Source: Flavobacterium pisciphilum (GTDB lineage Bacteria > Bacteroidota > Bacteroidia > Flavobacteriales > Flavobacteriaceae). Taken from it: a stretch of 64,000 nt of DNA. The notes under the pieces are model-generated. The model had not been told where the DNA came from. It searched no databases and saw nothing but the letters and a program-made list of their open reading frames with translations. Every line of letters starts with the position of its first letter. Position 1 is the first letter of the stretch. Location: the NCBI RefSeq assembly GCF_020905345.1, contig NZ_JAJJMO010000001.1, positions 4,092,001-4,156,000 of the forward strand, written 5' to 3'. A program made the translations under genes and the position numbers. Positions 19,275-28,817 of this stretch are shown in pieces.

Positions 19275-20864
19275 TTATTCAAACTCAGAAGTAAAAAATA
19301 ATTTTACACTTGGGTATTTATTCTGAGTCATTTGTATTGTAAAGTCAGAATCGGCTAAAAATACCAACTGACCATATTTATCTTTTGCTAAGAACTTTTG
19401 CTTAATACGTTTAAATTCTTTGAATTCATCATTTTTAGCATCGTCAGGTTTAACCCAACAAGCTTTATGAACAGGGAAATTTTCATAGGTGCATTTTGCA
19501 CCATATTCATGTTCCAAACGGTATTGAATTACTTCGTATTGTAGAGCACCTACAGTTCCAATAACTTTACGGTTGTTCATTTCTAAAGTAAACAATTGCG
19601 CAACACCCTCATCCATCAATTGGTCGATACCTTTGTCTAATTGCTTAGCTTTCATTGGATCGGCATTGTTAATGTATCTAAAATGCTCAGGAGAGAAACT
19701 TGGAATTCCTTTAAAGCTCATTACTTCGCCTTCAGTCAATGTATCTCCAATTTTAAAGTTTCCAGTGTCATGTAAACCAACAATATCTCCAGGATATGAA
19801 ATATCTACAATCTCTTTTTTCTCTGCGAAAAAAGCATTTGGACTAGAAAATTTCAGATTTTTCTTTTGGCGTACATGGTAATAAGGTTTGTTTCTTTCGA
19901 AAGTACCAGAAACAATTTTTATAAATGCTAAACGGTCTCTGTGTTTAGGATCCATATTGGCATGTATTTTAAATACAAAACCAGTCATTTTTTCTTCAGT
20001 AGGATCAACTAAACGTGTTTCAGAATCTTTTGGTCTTGGAGAAGGAGCGATTGTAACAAAACAATCTAGCAATTCACGTACTCCAAAGTTATTTAAAGCA
20101 GAACCAAAGAATACAGGCTGTAATTTTCCGTCTAAATAATCTTGACGATCAAATTTAGGGTATACTTCATCTATTAATTCTAATTCTTCACGTAGTCTAT
20201 CGGCAGGCTTTTGACCAATTATTTTTTCTAGTTCAGGATTTTGTACATCTGAGAAAGCAATTGTTTCTTCAATGTTTTTACGACTGTCTCCACTAAATAA
20301 ATTGATGTTTTGCTCCCAAAGGTTATAGATTCCCTGAAAATCATATCCCATTCCGATAGGGAAACTTAATGGAGTAACTGTTAAACCTAGTTTTTGCTCA
20401 ACTTCATCCATCAAATCAAATGCATCTTTACCTTCACGATCTAATTTGTTTATAAAAACAATGATCGGAATTTTACGCATTCTACATACTGCAACTAATT
20501 TTTCGGTTTGTTCCTCAACCCCTTTTGCAACGTCAATTACTACAATTACACTGTCTACAGCGGTTAAAGTTCTAAAAGTATCTTCAGCAAAATCCTTGTG
20601 ACCAGGAGTATCAAGGATGTTGATTTTTTTATCTTTATAATTAAAGGCTAATACAGATGTAGAAACCGAAATTCCTCTCTGACGCTCAATTTCCATGAAA
20701 TCACTCGTAGCCCCTTTTTTTATTTTATTGTTTTTTACTGCACCAGCTTCCTGAATAGCACCACCAAATAACAATAGTTTTTCAGTTAATGTTGTCTTTC
20801 CAGCATCGGGATGCGAAATAATTCCAAATGTTCTTCTACGTTGTATTTCTTTTAAAAAGCTCAT
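19275..20864 (-). CDS. prfC: peptide chain release factor 3
   Basis: 529 aa. A translational GTPase that removes RF1/RF2 from the ribosome after termination. The motifs SHPDAGKTTLTEKLLLFGGA (P-loop), DFMEIERQRGISVSTSV (switch I), DTPGHKDFAEDTFRTL and NKLDREGKD are all present. The start at 20864 (MSFLKEIQRRRTFGIISHPD) is the family start; an ATG 12 nt upstream would add only MILN. It is monocistronic between two terminators. Confidence 0.96.
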   Translation of the reverse strand: MSFLKEIQRRRTFGIISHPDAGKTTLTEKLLLFGGAIQEAGAVKNNKIKKGATSDFMEIERQRGISVSTSVLAFNYKDKKINILDTPGHKDFAEDTFRTLTAVDSVIVVIDVAKGVEEQTEKLVAVCRMRKIPIIVFINKLDREGKDAFDLMDEVEQKLGLTVTPLSFPIGMGYDFQGIYNLWEQNINLFSGDSRKNIEETIAFSDVQNPELEKIIGQKPADRLREELELIDEVYPKFDRQDYLDGKLQPVFFGSALNNFGVRELLDCFVTIAPSPRPKDSETRLVDPTEEKMTGFVFKIHANMDPKHRDRLAFIKIVSGTFERNKPYYHVRQKKNLKFSSPNAFFAEKKEIVDISYPGDIVGLHDTGNFKIGDTLTEGEVMSFKGIPSFSPEHFRYINNADPMKAKQLDKGIDQLMDEGVAQLFTLEMNNRKVIGTVGALQYEVIQYRLEHEYGAKCTYENFPVHKACWVKPDDAKNDEFKEFKRIKQKFLAKDKYGQLVFLADSDFTIQMTQNKYPSVKLFFTSEFE

Positions 20865-20883
20865 ATTTAATATCAATAGTTTG

Positions 20884-20891
20884 CAAAAGTA
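20884..20891 (-). promoter_or_regulatory. -7 element of the prfC promoter
   Basis: TACTTTTG on the minus strand matches TAnnTTTG, 20 nt upstream of the ATG. No clear -33 element is seen. Confidence 0.45.
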
Positions 20892-20981
20892 CTATTAATT
20901 ACGGCTTAAAAAAAATAGTAGCTTCTATTTTAAGCTTGTTTGGTCTAGATAATTTCTAGTTGTTTATTGTTTTGTTTGAAT

Positions 20982-21018
20982 AAGAAATAGGCTGATTATA
21001 CAAATCAGCCTATTTCTT
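20982..21018 (-). terminator. hairpin downstream of the alpha-amylase gene
   Basis: A perfect 16-bp stem, AAGAAATAGGCTGATT and its complement, around a 5-nt loop. It lies about 160 nt after the amylase stop and before prfC; the T-rich flank makes termination plausible. Confidence 0.7.
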
Positions 21019-21083
21019 AGATTCCAGTCTTAATTTTAGTTTTGAGCCTCAGTCTTTAGTTATAATAAAACGTTGTGTTTCTA

Positions 21084-21111
21084 GCGTAAGCCTTTGCGAG
21101 CTTTGCGGTTA
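21084..21111 (-). repeat. dispersed intergenic repeat, AACCGCAAAG family, copy 1
   Basis: On the minus strand it reads TAACCGCAAAGCTCGCA, AAGGCT, then TACGC. A second copy on the plus strand at 37526-37566 shares TAACCGCAAAG-TCGCA and the terminal TACGC. Confidence 0.6.
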
Positions 21112-21180
21112 GTTTTTTTTATTTTACTATTTTAAAATGAGTTCAGCATGTTTGGTGGCAAATGTAATTTCTGGATATAA

Positions 21181-22614
21181 TCAATTGTTGATTGACCATA
21201 CTGTATATCCTTTTGGTGGACATTGAATTTTTACCCATTGATCACCTTGTGTTGTTGGATACCAACTAGAATTTCCAGTAAAATCTTTAATTTGGGTATT
21301 TGCCCAATTGGTTTGAATCCATCTCTCTTGCCAAGAAGATGAATTGTTGATATAAACTACTAATCCAGGATTTCCGTTGTACCCATTTCTTCGAGCAATA
21401 TATTCGTCATTATCGGAATATAGAATAGAAGTTGTTCCTGTAGCTTTGTTGTTGTGAATCCATATAAGGTTGTTCAATTTATTTTTGTCTAACCATTCTT
21501 CATAATCTCTATAAAAGATTGTTGGATAGCCCTCATGAGTTAAAATATAGGAGTAAGCCAATAGTTTATTCGATATTTCATCAGTATCATGATTAGTAAC
21601 AAAGGTAACGGCTTTGTAAGGGTTTCTTTTCCACATCATATCATCATTTAATATGGCAAGATTATTTCCGTCAAACGCATCATTCATTTTGTAGTAACAA
21701 GCAAAATCAAATACAGAGCTATTGGCATTGTTTGCCCACCATTCGAGTGTGTTTACATTAGAATCCCAGTATTCACCCACCGAAAATCCACCTACATTAG
21801 TATTCCATTGATTTACAACCCATGGGCCAAAACCTTTTACATAATCAAATCTCCATCCATCAAACTTCATCGTGTTTTTGTAATATTTACCGACACCGTC
21901 AGCACGAAGCCAAAGCCAGTTTTGAACATTTGGAACCACATGAGCTAAATCAGGAAATCCACCAAAAGCACCTTCATCGTTATTTCCGTATGCATTTTTA
22001 TAGAAATCGGCACTTGTTCTAGGGAATTTTCCAGAAGCCACTCCAGTGAAATTAGTCCAAGTTTGAGTTCCTGTAAAAGGGTTATTTTCTAATTGTCCAC
22101 CGCTATTATGATTAATAACAATGTCGGCATAAACTTGCATGTTTTCAGCATGTACTTTGGTAATCAAACTCACAAGTTCAGTTTTAGATCCAAAACGAGT
22201 TTCTGTAGAGCCATTTTGATTGTAATCTCCAAAATCGAAATAATCAGTAGGGTCGTACCCCATTGAGAAAGCGCCATTTTGTGCTTTTGAAACAGGAGGT
22301 AGCCAAATAGAGCCAATTCCTGCATTTGACCAATCAGTGATTTTAGTATTAAGAGTATTCCACCAGTTTCCACCAGCAGGAACATCCCAATAAAAAGCTT
22401 GCATCATTACTCCACCACCTGGATTTGCGACATATTTCCCAGTAATAGAAGCTCCAGTGCTAAATGGGCGACCATCGTGATTGGTAACATTTATAATTTT
22501 AAATTTAGAGTTAGCAGCTTCAATTTCAGCTTCAGTATTTTCATTTGAGCTGCAAGAATAAAAAAAAGCTGTTAGAGCAGTAATTAAATAAAGCTTTACA
22601 ATTTGTTTTTTCAT
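21181..22614 (-). CDS. secreted GH13 alpha-amylase, lipoprotein
   Basis: 477 aa. A lipoprotein signal peptide ends at Cys21 (FFYSCSS), so the enzyme is predicted to be anchored to the membrane or cell surface. The GH13 catalytic set is complete: region I DIVINH (164-169), nucleophile Asp257 in GWRFDYVKGF, acid/base Glu281 in VGEYWD, and Asp343 in FVTNHDTDE. The MQAFYWD and NTKITDWSNAGIGSIWLPPVSK stretches resemble plant/archaeal-type alpha-amylases. It would cleave internal alpha-1,4 bonds of starch. No SusC/SusD, transporter or regulator gene is adjacent, so it stands outside a starch-utilisation locus. Confidence 0.92.
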   Translation of the reverse strand: MKKQIVKLYLITALTAFFYSCSSNENTEAEIEAANSKFKIINVTNHDGRPFSTGASITGKYVANPGGGVMMQAFYWDVPAGGNWWNTLNTKITDWSNAGIGSIWLPPVSKAQNGAFSMGYDPTDYFDFGDYNQNGSTETRFGSKTELVSLITKVHAENMQVYADIVINHNSGGQLENNPFTGTQTWTNFTGVASGKFPRTSADFYKNAYGNNDEGAFGGFPDLAHVVPNVQNWLWLRADGVGKYYKNTMKFDGWRFDYVKGFGPWVVNQWNTNVGGFSVGEYWDSNVNTLEWWANNANSSVFDFACYYKMNDAFDGNNLAILNDDMMWKRNPYKAVTFVTNHDTDEISNKLLAYSYILTHEGYPTIFYRDYEEWLDKNKLNNLIWIHNNKATGTTSILYSDNDEYIARRNGYNGNPGLVVYINNSSSWQERWIQTNWANTQIKDFTGNSSWYPTTQGDQWVKIQCPPKGYTVWSINN

Positions 22615-22661
22615 AATTAAAAAATTTTAGGTTAAGTTTAGATTTGGTAAATAAAATTGTG

Positions 22662-22695
22662 ATAAATTAAATAATGAATGAAATATTTAATTTAT
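22662..22695 (-). repeat. inverted repeat in the amylase leader
   Basis: ATAAATTAAATA and its exact complement TATTTAATTTAT, 10 nt apart, located 48-81 nt upstream of the amylase ATG. It could be an mRNA leader hairpin or an operator. Confidence 0.4.
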
Positions 22696-23114
22696 TTATA
22701 TAATTTTGGGATAAATAATAATAATCACATATCGAATGTAAGTAAAACTTGCTTCTGTATTTATTTAGGGATTTTATTTTCTAAACGAAAACGTTGTAGT
22801 GTTGAAAACTTTAAATTATTTGCTTGAAAATTAGTTGTTTGGAGGTGTTTTTTATAGAGGTTAATCAGTGTTATGGCTAAAAAAAGTCTGATTGATTTTT
22901 TATACTTGTTTCAAATATTTAATGCGACTAATTTTTGGATATGAGATTTTTTTTGATTGCATATAATTTTTTGTTAATAGTAATAAGGAAACTTGTATTA
23001 TGTGATTGAATTGTTATTTTTGTTCGTTATAAGTTAATTAAGCAATGTTTGTTAGATTTGTAAAGATTTTTATTTTCTGAACATTTAAAATATATATTGA
23101 AATACGCGGTTTAC

Positions 23115-23122
23115 TATATTTG
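23115..23122 (+). promoter_or_regulatory. -7 element of the PPIase promoter
   Basis: TATATTTG matches TAnnTTTG. A TTG at 23097-23099 is 15 nt upstream, slightly short for a -33 element. Confidence 0.5.
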
Positions 23123-23178
23123 TAACCGGATAATGCTGAAAAATAAAGCTACTTTACATTAAATTAAATTTTAAAATA

Positions 23179-24612
23179 ATGCTATTAAAAAAATTACGAA
23201 TAAAAACTATCAATTGTCAATTTGTATTAACAATAAGTTTTTTGCTTCTTTTCAATTCGCTAACTAGAGCGCAAGAAATTATTAAAGATTCTGTTGCAGC
23301 AAAACCAGTTGAAGTTAAAAAAAGTAATCAAAAACAAAAAATTGATGGTATTATCGCTACAGTAGGTGATTATATTATTTTAGATTCAGATATTGACAAA
23401 AGTTATTTAGAGATTAGTAGTCAAGGAGGATCAGTTAAAGATATTTCAAGATGTCAAATGCTTGGAAAACTTCTAGAAGATAAACTATACGCACATCAAG
23501 CGATTCAGGATAGTATTATTGTAAGTGATTCCGAAGTAAAAGGGATGATGGATGAACGATTAAACTATATGGTTCAGCAAATCGGAGATATAAATAAGGT
23601 AGTTCAGTATTACAAAAAGAATTCAGTTGAAGAATTCAGAACTTATTTTGCAGATATCTTAAAAGAACAAAAACTTGCATCAGAGATGCAGAAAAAAATT
23701 ATCGATGGAGTAGAAATCACTCCAGAAGAGGTTCGTAATTTCTTTAAGAAAATTCCAACTAATGAGTTGCCAACTTTTGGAGCAGAGATGGAAGTAGCGC
23801 AAATTGTTGTAGATCCTAAAGTTTCTAAAGAAGATAAGCAAAAGGTTATCGATAGGTTAAATAGCATTAAAAAAGATGTAGAGGACGGAGCAAGTTTTGC
23901 AACTAAAGCAGTTTTATATTCTCAAGATCCAGGTTCTAGTTCAAATGGAGGGTATTATAAAATGACAAGAAAGACACCTTTCGTAAAAGAATTTAAGGAT
24001 GTTGCTTTTAGTCTTCAAGAAGGAGAAGTTTCGGCTCCTTTTGAAACTACTTTTGGGTTTCATATTATAAAAATAGACAAGATTAAAGGGCAAGAAGTAG
24101 AGTTACGTCATATTTTAATAGCTCCAGTAGTTTCAGAAGACGCTTTAAAAGAAGCAAAAGAAAGAATTGCTGCAATCAGAGAAAAAATAGTTGAGAAGAA
24201 AGTTACTTTTGCTGAAGCAGCAAGAGCAGATTCAGATGAAAAAGAGACTCGTGCAAATGGAGGAGCTTTAATTAATCCAAATACACAAGATACTCGTTTC
24301 GAATTAACAAAAATGGATCCTACGTTGTATACTCAAGTTTCAAACTTAAAAGACGACGAAGTATCACAACCAATTTTGAATACAGACGATAAAGGTAAAA
24401 AAACCTATAAGTTAATTACTGTAACAAACAGAATCGAAGAGCATGTTGCTGATTATGGTAAAGATTATATCAAGATTAAAGATTTGGCTTTAAAAGAAAA
24501 ACAAATCAGTACTATTGCAAAATGGTTTGATGAAAAAATAAAAGAAACATATATTAAAATTATTGGAGAGTACAGAGATTGTGCTTTTACTAATAACTGG
24601 TTGAAAAAATAA
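23179..24612 (+). CDS. periplasmic peptidyl-prolyl isomerase, SurA-like
   Basis: 477 aa. A signal peptide covers about residues 1-31 (FVLTISFLLLFNSLTRAQ). The SurA N-terminal chaperone region starts at KIDGIIATVGDYIILDSDID. Two parvulin domains follow: about 200-295 (MEVAQIVVDPKVSKEDKQKV to FGFHIIKID) and 310-410 (ELRHILIAPVVSEDALKEAK). The SurA/PrsA family helps outer-membrane proteins fold. There is a terminator on its downstream side, so it is likely monocistronic. Confidence 0.85.
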   Translation: MLLKKLRIKTINCQFVLTISFLLLFNSLTRAQEIIKDSVAAKPVEVKKSNQKQKIDGIIATVGDYIILDSDIDKSYLEISSQGGSVKDISRCQMLGKLLEDKLYAHQAIQDSIIVSDSEVKGMMDERLNYMVQQIGDINKVVQYYKKNSVEEFRTYFADILKEQKLASEMQKKIIDGVEITPEEVRNFFKKIPTNELPTFGAEMEVAQIVVDPKVSKEDKQKVIDRLNSIKKDVEDGASFATKAVLYSQDPGSSSNGGYYKMTRKTPFVKEFKDVAFSLQEGEVSAPFETTFGFHIIKIDKIKGQEVELRHILIAPVVSEDALKEAKERIAAIREKIVEKKVTFAEAARADSDEKETRANGGALINPNTQDTRFELTKMDPTLYTQVSNLKDDEVSQPILNTDDKGKKTYKLITVTNRIEEHVADYGKDYIKIKDLALKEKQISTIAKWFDEKIKETYIKIIGEYRDCAFTNNWLKK

Positions 24613-24628
24613 TTTTTATAAAATAAAT

Positions 24629-24670
24629 AAAAAGAGTTAGTTTTATGAATTCATAAAGCTAACTCTTTTT
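24629..24670 (+). terminator. terminator of the PPIase gene
   Basis: AAAAAGAGTTAG and CTAACTCTTTTT enclose an almost self-complementary centre (ATGAATTCAT), so nearly the whole 42 nt is palindromic. Confidence 0.9.
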
Positions 24671-24691
24671 AATTTTAAATACATTCATAAA

Positions 24692-25645
24692 ATGTCTGAT
24701 GTAACAGCAATTCATAACTTAGTTCAAAAACGTAATGAATTAAAAACTGAAATCGCAAAAATAATTGTAGGTCAGGATGATGTTGTAGATCAAATTTTGA
24801 TTTGCATTTTTTCTGGCGGGCACGCTCTTCTAATAGGAGTGCCTGGATTGGCAAAAACATTATTGATAAATACATTATCACAAGCTTTAGGGCTTGATTT
24901 TAAGAGAATTCAATTTACTCCAGATTTAATGCCATCAGATATTTTGGGGAGTGAAATTTTGGATGAAAACAGACGATTCAAGTTCATAAAAGGACCTGTT
25001 TTTTCTAATATTATTTTGGCAGATGAGATTAACAGAACGCCACCTAAAACACAAGCAGCTTTACTAGAAGCAATGCAAGAGCGTTCAGTAACAATAGCAG
25101 GAGAAAATCATAAATTGGATTTACCATATTTTGTACTAGCCACTCAGAATCCAATTGAGCAAGAAGGAACGTATCCTTTACCAGAAGCTCAATTAGACCG
25201 TTTTATGTTTGCTATAAAATTAGAGTATCCAAGTTTTGAAGAAGAAGTACAAGTTGTAAAACGCACTACTTCGGATAATACAAATGTGATTAATCCATTA
25301 TTTACAGCTCAGGAAATTATAGATTTTCAGCATTTAATCCGTCGAATTCCTGTTGCGGATAATGTGATAGAGTATGCGGTAACATTGGTAAGTAAAACCC
25401 GCCCAGACAATAGCTTGACAAATGATTTTGTTAAAAATTATCTAGATTGGGGAGCAGGGCCAAGAGCGTCACAAAATTTAATATTAGCGGCTAAAGCACA
25501 TGCTGCATTTAAAGGTAAATTTTCGCCAGATATTGAAGATGTAAAAGCTGTAGCAACTGGAATTTTAAGACATCGAATTATTAAAAATTATAAAGCCGAT
25601 GCCGAAGGAATTACAGAAGAAATTATAATTCAAAAACTACTATAA
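24692..25645 (+). CDS. MoxR-family AAA+ ATPase
   Basis: 317 aa. The AAA+ core shows Walker A-like GVPGLAKTLL (about 49-58), Walker B LADEINRTPPKTQAALLEAM (about 109-128, with the DEINR signature of MoxR) and sensor 1 ATQNPIEQEGTYPLPEAQLD; the C-terminal lid follows. MoxR ATPases act as chaperones with von Willebrand factor A-domain proteins and a DUF58 protein. Here none of these partners is adjacent: the gene lies between two terminators, next to aconitase. Its client is unknown. Confidence 0.9.
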   Translation: MSDVTAIHNLVQKRNELKTEIAKIIVGQDDVVDQILICIFSGGHALLIGVPGLAKTLLINTLSQALGLDFKRIQFTPDLMPSDILGSEILDENRRFKFIKGPVFSNIILADEINRTPPKTQAALLEAMQERSVTIAGENHKLDLPYFVLATQNPIEQEGTYPLPEAQLDRFMFAIKLEYPSFEEEVQVVKRTTSDNTNVINPLFTAQEIIDFQHLIRRIPVADNVIEYAVTLVSKTRPDNSLTNDFVKNYLDWGAGPRASQNLILAAKAHAAFKGKFSPDIEDVKAVATGILRHRIIKNYKADAEGITEEIIIQKLL

Positions 25646-25667
25646 CGTTAGAAAAAGGCTTATTTAG

Positions 25668-25705
25668 AAAGGTTCTTTGCTTAAAACATGGCAAAGGACC
25701 TTTTT
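25668..25705 (+). terminator. terminator of the MoxR gene
   Basis: AAAGGTTCTTTGC/GCAAAGGACCTTT (one G-T pair) followed by a T-run. Confidence 0.88.
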
Positions 25706-25884
25706 CTTTATAGTAAGGAATTTCGACTTTGCTAAAGAAAGGATTTTATATTATTAATAATTTAATATTTTGACGTAAAATTGCAATTTTGCTAAATTTA
25801 CGCAATGTAAATCGTTATTTTTCAATAATAATTTTTGAAAAGGCGACTTCTGTTATATTTTTTTTAATTCTCATCTTTAATTTT

Positions 25885-25892
25885 TAAATTTG
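25885..25892 (+). promoter_or_regulatory. -7 element of the acnB promoter
   Basis: TAAATTTG matches TAnnTTTG and lies 31 nt before the acnB ATG. No -33 TTG is seen. Confidence 0.45.
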
Positions 25893-25923
25893 CGTACAAA
25901 AAATAAATAGACTCCTATATATT

Positions 25924-28695
25924 ATGAATACTTATAACGATTACATCAAAGAGATCGAAGAACGCAAAGGTCAAGGACTTCATCCAAAGCCAATTGATGG
26001 TGCTGAATTATTAAGCGAAATCATTGCGCAAATTAAAGATTTAGATAGCCCATTCCGAGAAGATTCTCTTAAGTTTTTTATTTATAACACTTTGCCAGGA
26101 ACGACGAGTGCTGCTGGCGAAAAAGCTAAGTTTTTAAAGGAGATTATTCTTGGAGAATCTGTACTAAAAGAGATTACTCCGGCTTTTGCTTTTGAGTTAT
26201 TGTCGCATATGAAAGGCGGGCCCTCAATAGAGGTGTTGCTTGATTTAGCTTTAGGTAATGATGTTGCTATTGCAAAAGAAGCAGCAAAGGTTCTTAAGAC
26301 TCAAGTTTTTCTTTATGATGCAGATACAGATCGTTTAGTAGAAGCATTCGAAAAGGGTAATGAAATTGTTAAAGATATTCTTGAAAGTTATGTACAGGCT
26401 GAGTTTTTTACAAAACTGCCTGAGGTAGCTGATGAAGTTCAGATAGTTACTTATATTGCTGGTGAGGGAGATATTTCGACAGATTTACTTTCTCCGGGTA
26501 ATCAAGCTCACTCACGTTCAGATCGTGAGCTTCATGGTAAATGTATGATTACTCCTCAAGCACAAGAAGAAATCAAAGCATTACAAGCAGCACATCCAGA
26601 TAAAAGCGTGATGTTAATTGCTGAAAAAGGTACTATGGGTGTAGGTTCTTCAAGAATGTCAGGTGTAAACAACGTGGCTCTTTGGACAGGTAAACAAGCA
26701 AGCCCATATATTCCATTCGTTAACCTTGCACCAATCGTTGGAGGAACAAACGGTATTTCTCCGATTTTCTTAACAACCGTTGATGTTACAGGAGGTATTG
26801 GTCTTGATCTTAAAAATTGGGTAAAAAAGCTTGATGCAAATGGTGAAGCTATCCGTAATGAGAGCGGAGATCCAGTTCTTGAAGAAGCATACTCTGTTGC
26901 TACTGGAACAGTTCTTACAATCAACATCAAGGAAAAGAAACTTTATAAAGGTGACCAAGAGCTAATTGATATTTCTAAGGCATTTACTCCTCAGAAAATG
27001 GAATTTATTAAAGCTGGTGGGTCGTACGCTATTGTTTTTGGTAAAAAACTTCAAACATTTGCGGCTAAGACTCTAGGTGTTGCTATTCCAGCTGTATACG
27101 CTCCATCAAAAGAAATTTCTAATGAAGGACAAGGTCTTACAGCAGTAGAAAAAATATTCAATAGAAATGCAGTTGGAAATACTCCAAATAAAGTATTACA
27201 TGCAGGTTCAGATGTTCGTGTAGAAGTTAATATTGTAGGTTCACAAGATACAACAGGTCTTATGACTGCTCAGGAATTAGAATCTATGGCAGCTACGGTA
27301 ATTTCACCAATCGTTGATGGTGCATACCAATCAGGTTGTCACACTGCATCAGTATGGGATAAAAAAGCTCAGGCAAATATTCCAAAGCTTATGAAATTTA
27401 TGAATGACTTTGGTTTGATCACTGCACGTGACCCGAAAGGCGTTTATCATGCAATGACAGATGTAATTCACAAGGTACTTAATGATATTACTATAGACGA
27501 GTGGGCAATCATCATTGGTGGTGACTCACATACAAGAATGTCTAAAGGTGTTGCTTTTGGTGCTGACTCGGGAACAGTTGCTCTTGCACTTGCTACTGGT
27601 GAAGCTTCAATGCCAATTCCAGAATCTGTAAAGGTAACGTTCAAAGGAGATATGAAAGGGTACATGGATTTCCGTGATGTGGTTCATGCTACACAAGCTC
27701 AAATGCTTCATAAGTTTGGAGGAGAGAACGTATTCCAAGGAAGAATCATTGAGGTTCATATCGGAACTCTTAACGCTGACCAAGCCTTTACGTTTACTGA
27801 CTGGACTGCAGAGATGAAAGCTAAAGCTTCTATCTGTATTTCTGAAGATTATACTTTGATTGAATCATTGGAAATTGCTAAAGGCAGAATCCAGATTATG
27901 ATTAACAAAGGTATGGACAATGAGAATCAAGTGCTTCAAGGATTGATTGATAAAGCAAATAAGAGAATTACAGAGATTATCTCAGGAGAGAAACCAGCTT
28001 TAGTTCCAGATGCAAATGCTAAGTATTATGCTGAAGTTGTTGTTGATCTTGATCAGATTTCAGAACCAATGATTGCAGATCCAGATGTAAATAATATCGA
28101 TGTTTCTAAACGATATACTCACGATACAATTAGACCTCTATCGTTTTATGGAGGAGATAAAAAAGTAGACCTTGGATTTATTGGATCATGTATGGTTCAT
28201 AAAGGGGATATGAAAATCCTTGCTCAGATGTTAAAGAATATAGAAGAGCAACATGGTAAAGTTGAATTCAAAGCGCCTCTTGTAGTAGCGCCACCTACAT
28301 ATAACATCGTTGATGAGCTTAAAGCAGAAGGAGACTGGGAAGTTTTACAAAAATACTCTGGTTTCGAATTTAATGATGATGCTCCTAAAGGTGCAGCACG
28401 TACAGAATACGAAAACATGTTGTATTTAGAGCGTCCAGGATGTAACCTTTGTATGGGTAATCAAGAAAAAGCAGCAAAAGGAGATACTGTTATGGCAACT
28501 TCTACGCGTCTTTTCCAAGGAAGAGTTGTTGAGGATACAGAAGGTAAAAAAGGGGAATCCTTGCTTTCGTCTACTCCAGTTGTAGTGTTGTCTACAATTC
28601 TTGGTAGAACTCCTACAATCGACGAATACAAAACTGCAGTAGAAGGAATCAATCTGACTAAGTTTGCCCCTTCTCACAAGTTGTTGGTAAAATAA
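25924..28695 (+). CDS. acnB: aconitate hydratase B / 2-methylisocitrate dehydratase
   Basis: 923 aa. It converts citrate to isocitrate in the TCA cycle; AcnB proteins also dehydrate 2-methylisocitrate. The AcnB order is visible: an N-terminal HEAT-like helical domain (about 1-160), the swivel domain, then the catalytic domains. The 4Fe-4S ligands are Cys756 (GSCMVH), Cys840 and Cys843 (PGCNLCMGNQ). IIGGDSHTRMSKGVAFGADS is the core active-site stretch. It has its own promoter and terminator, directly upstream of a second aconitase of a different subfamily. Confidence 0.95.
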   Translation: MNTYNDYIKEIEERKGQGLHPKPIDGAELLSEIIAQIKDLDSPFREDSLKFFIYNTLPGTTSAAGEKAKFLKEIILGESVLKEITPAFAFELLSHMKGGPSIEVLLDLALGNDVAIAKEAAKVLKTQVFLYDADTDRLVEAFEKGNEIVKDILESYVQAEFFTKLPEVADEVQIVTYIAGEGDISTDLLSPGNQAHSRSDRELHGKCMITPQAQEEIKALQAAHPDKSVMLIAEKGTMGVGSSRMSGVNNVALWTGKQASPYIPFVNLAPIVGGTNGISPIFLTTVDVTGGIGLDLKNWVKKLDANGEAIRNESGDPVLEEAYSVATGTVLTINIKEKKLYKGDQELIDISKAFTPQKMEFIKAGGSYAIVFGKKLQTFAAKTLGVAIPAVYAPSKEISNEGQGLTAVEKIFNRNAVGNTPNKVLHAGSDVRVEVNIVGSQDTTGLMTAQELESMAATVISPIVDGAYQSGCHTASVWDKKAQANIPKLMKFMNDFGLITARDPKGVYHAMTDVIHKVLNDITIDEWAIIIGGDSHTRMSKGVAFGADSGTVALALATGEASMPIPESVKVTFKGDMKGYMDFRDVVHATQAQMLHKFGGENVFQGRIIEVHIGTLNADQAFTFTDWTAEMKAKASICISEDYTLIESLEIAKGRIQIMINKGMDNENQVLQGLIDKANKRITEIISGEKPALVPDANAKYYAEVVVDLDQISEPMIADPDVNNIDVSKRYTHDTIRPLSFYGGDKKVDLGFIGSCMVHKGDMKILAQMLKNIEEQHGKVEFKAPLVVAPPTYNIVDELKAEGDWEVLQKYSGFEFNDDAPKGAARTEYENMLYLERPGCNLCMGNQEKAAKGDTVMATSTRLFQGRVVEDTEGKKGESLLSSTPVVVLSTILGRTPTIDEYKTAVEGINLTKFAPSHKLLVK

Positions 28696-28717
28696 TAGCA
28701 TAATTAGTTCATAATTC

Positions 28718-28748
28718 AAAAAGCCTGAGTCACAAACTCAGGCTTTTT
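28718..28748 (+). terminator. terminator of acnB
   Basis: AAAAAGCCTGAGT/ACTCAGGCTTTTT, perfect 13-bp stem with a 5-nt loop. Confidence 0.93.
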
Positions 28749-28817
28749 CTTTTATAGCTACTCTATTTTTTGTAACTTGTCATGTTCAAAAAAGAATAAA
28801 AACAAAACAAGTATATT

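Larger units (their letters stand above)
20865..21180. other. intergenic region prfC/amylase
   Basis: No gene. It holds the prfC -7 element, the amylase hairpin at 20982-21018, the AACCGCAAAG repeat at 21084-21111, and otherwise featureless AT-rich DNA. Confidence 0.7.
22615..23178. other. 564-nt divergent intergenic region
   Basis: No gene found. Besides the inverted repeat at 22662-22695 it contains a weak LacI-operator-like half site, CGAAAACGTTGTAG, at 22785-22798 and the promoter of the PPIase gene near its right end. It must hold promoters for both flanking genes. Confidence 0.6.

Noticed and set aside
21181-22614. Starch-utilisation (Sus-like) locus
   Set aside because: Only the amylase is present; no SusC/SusD, transporter or regulator gene in the surrounding 10 kb.
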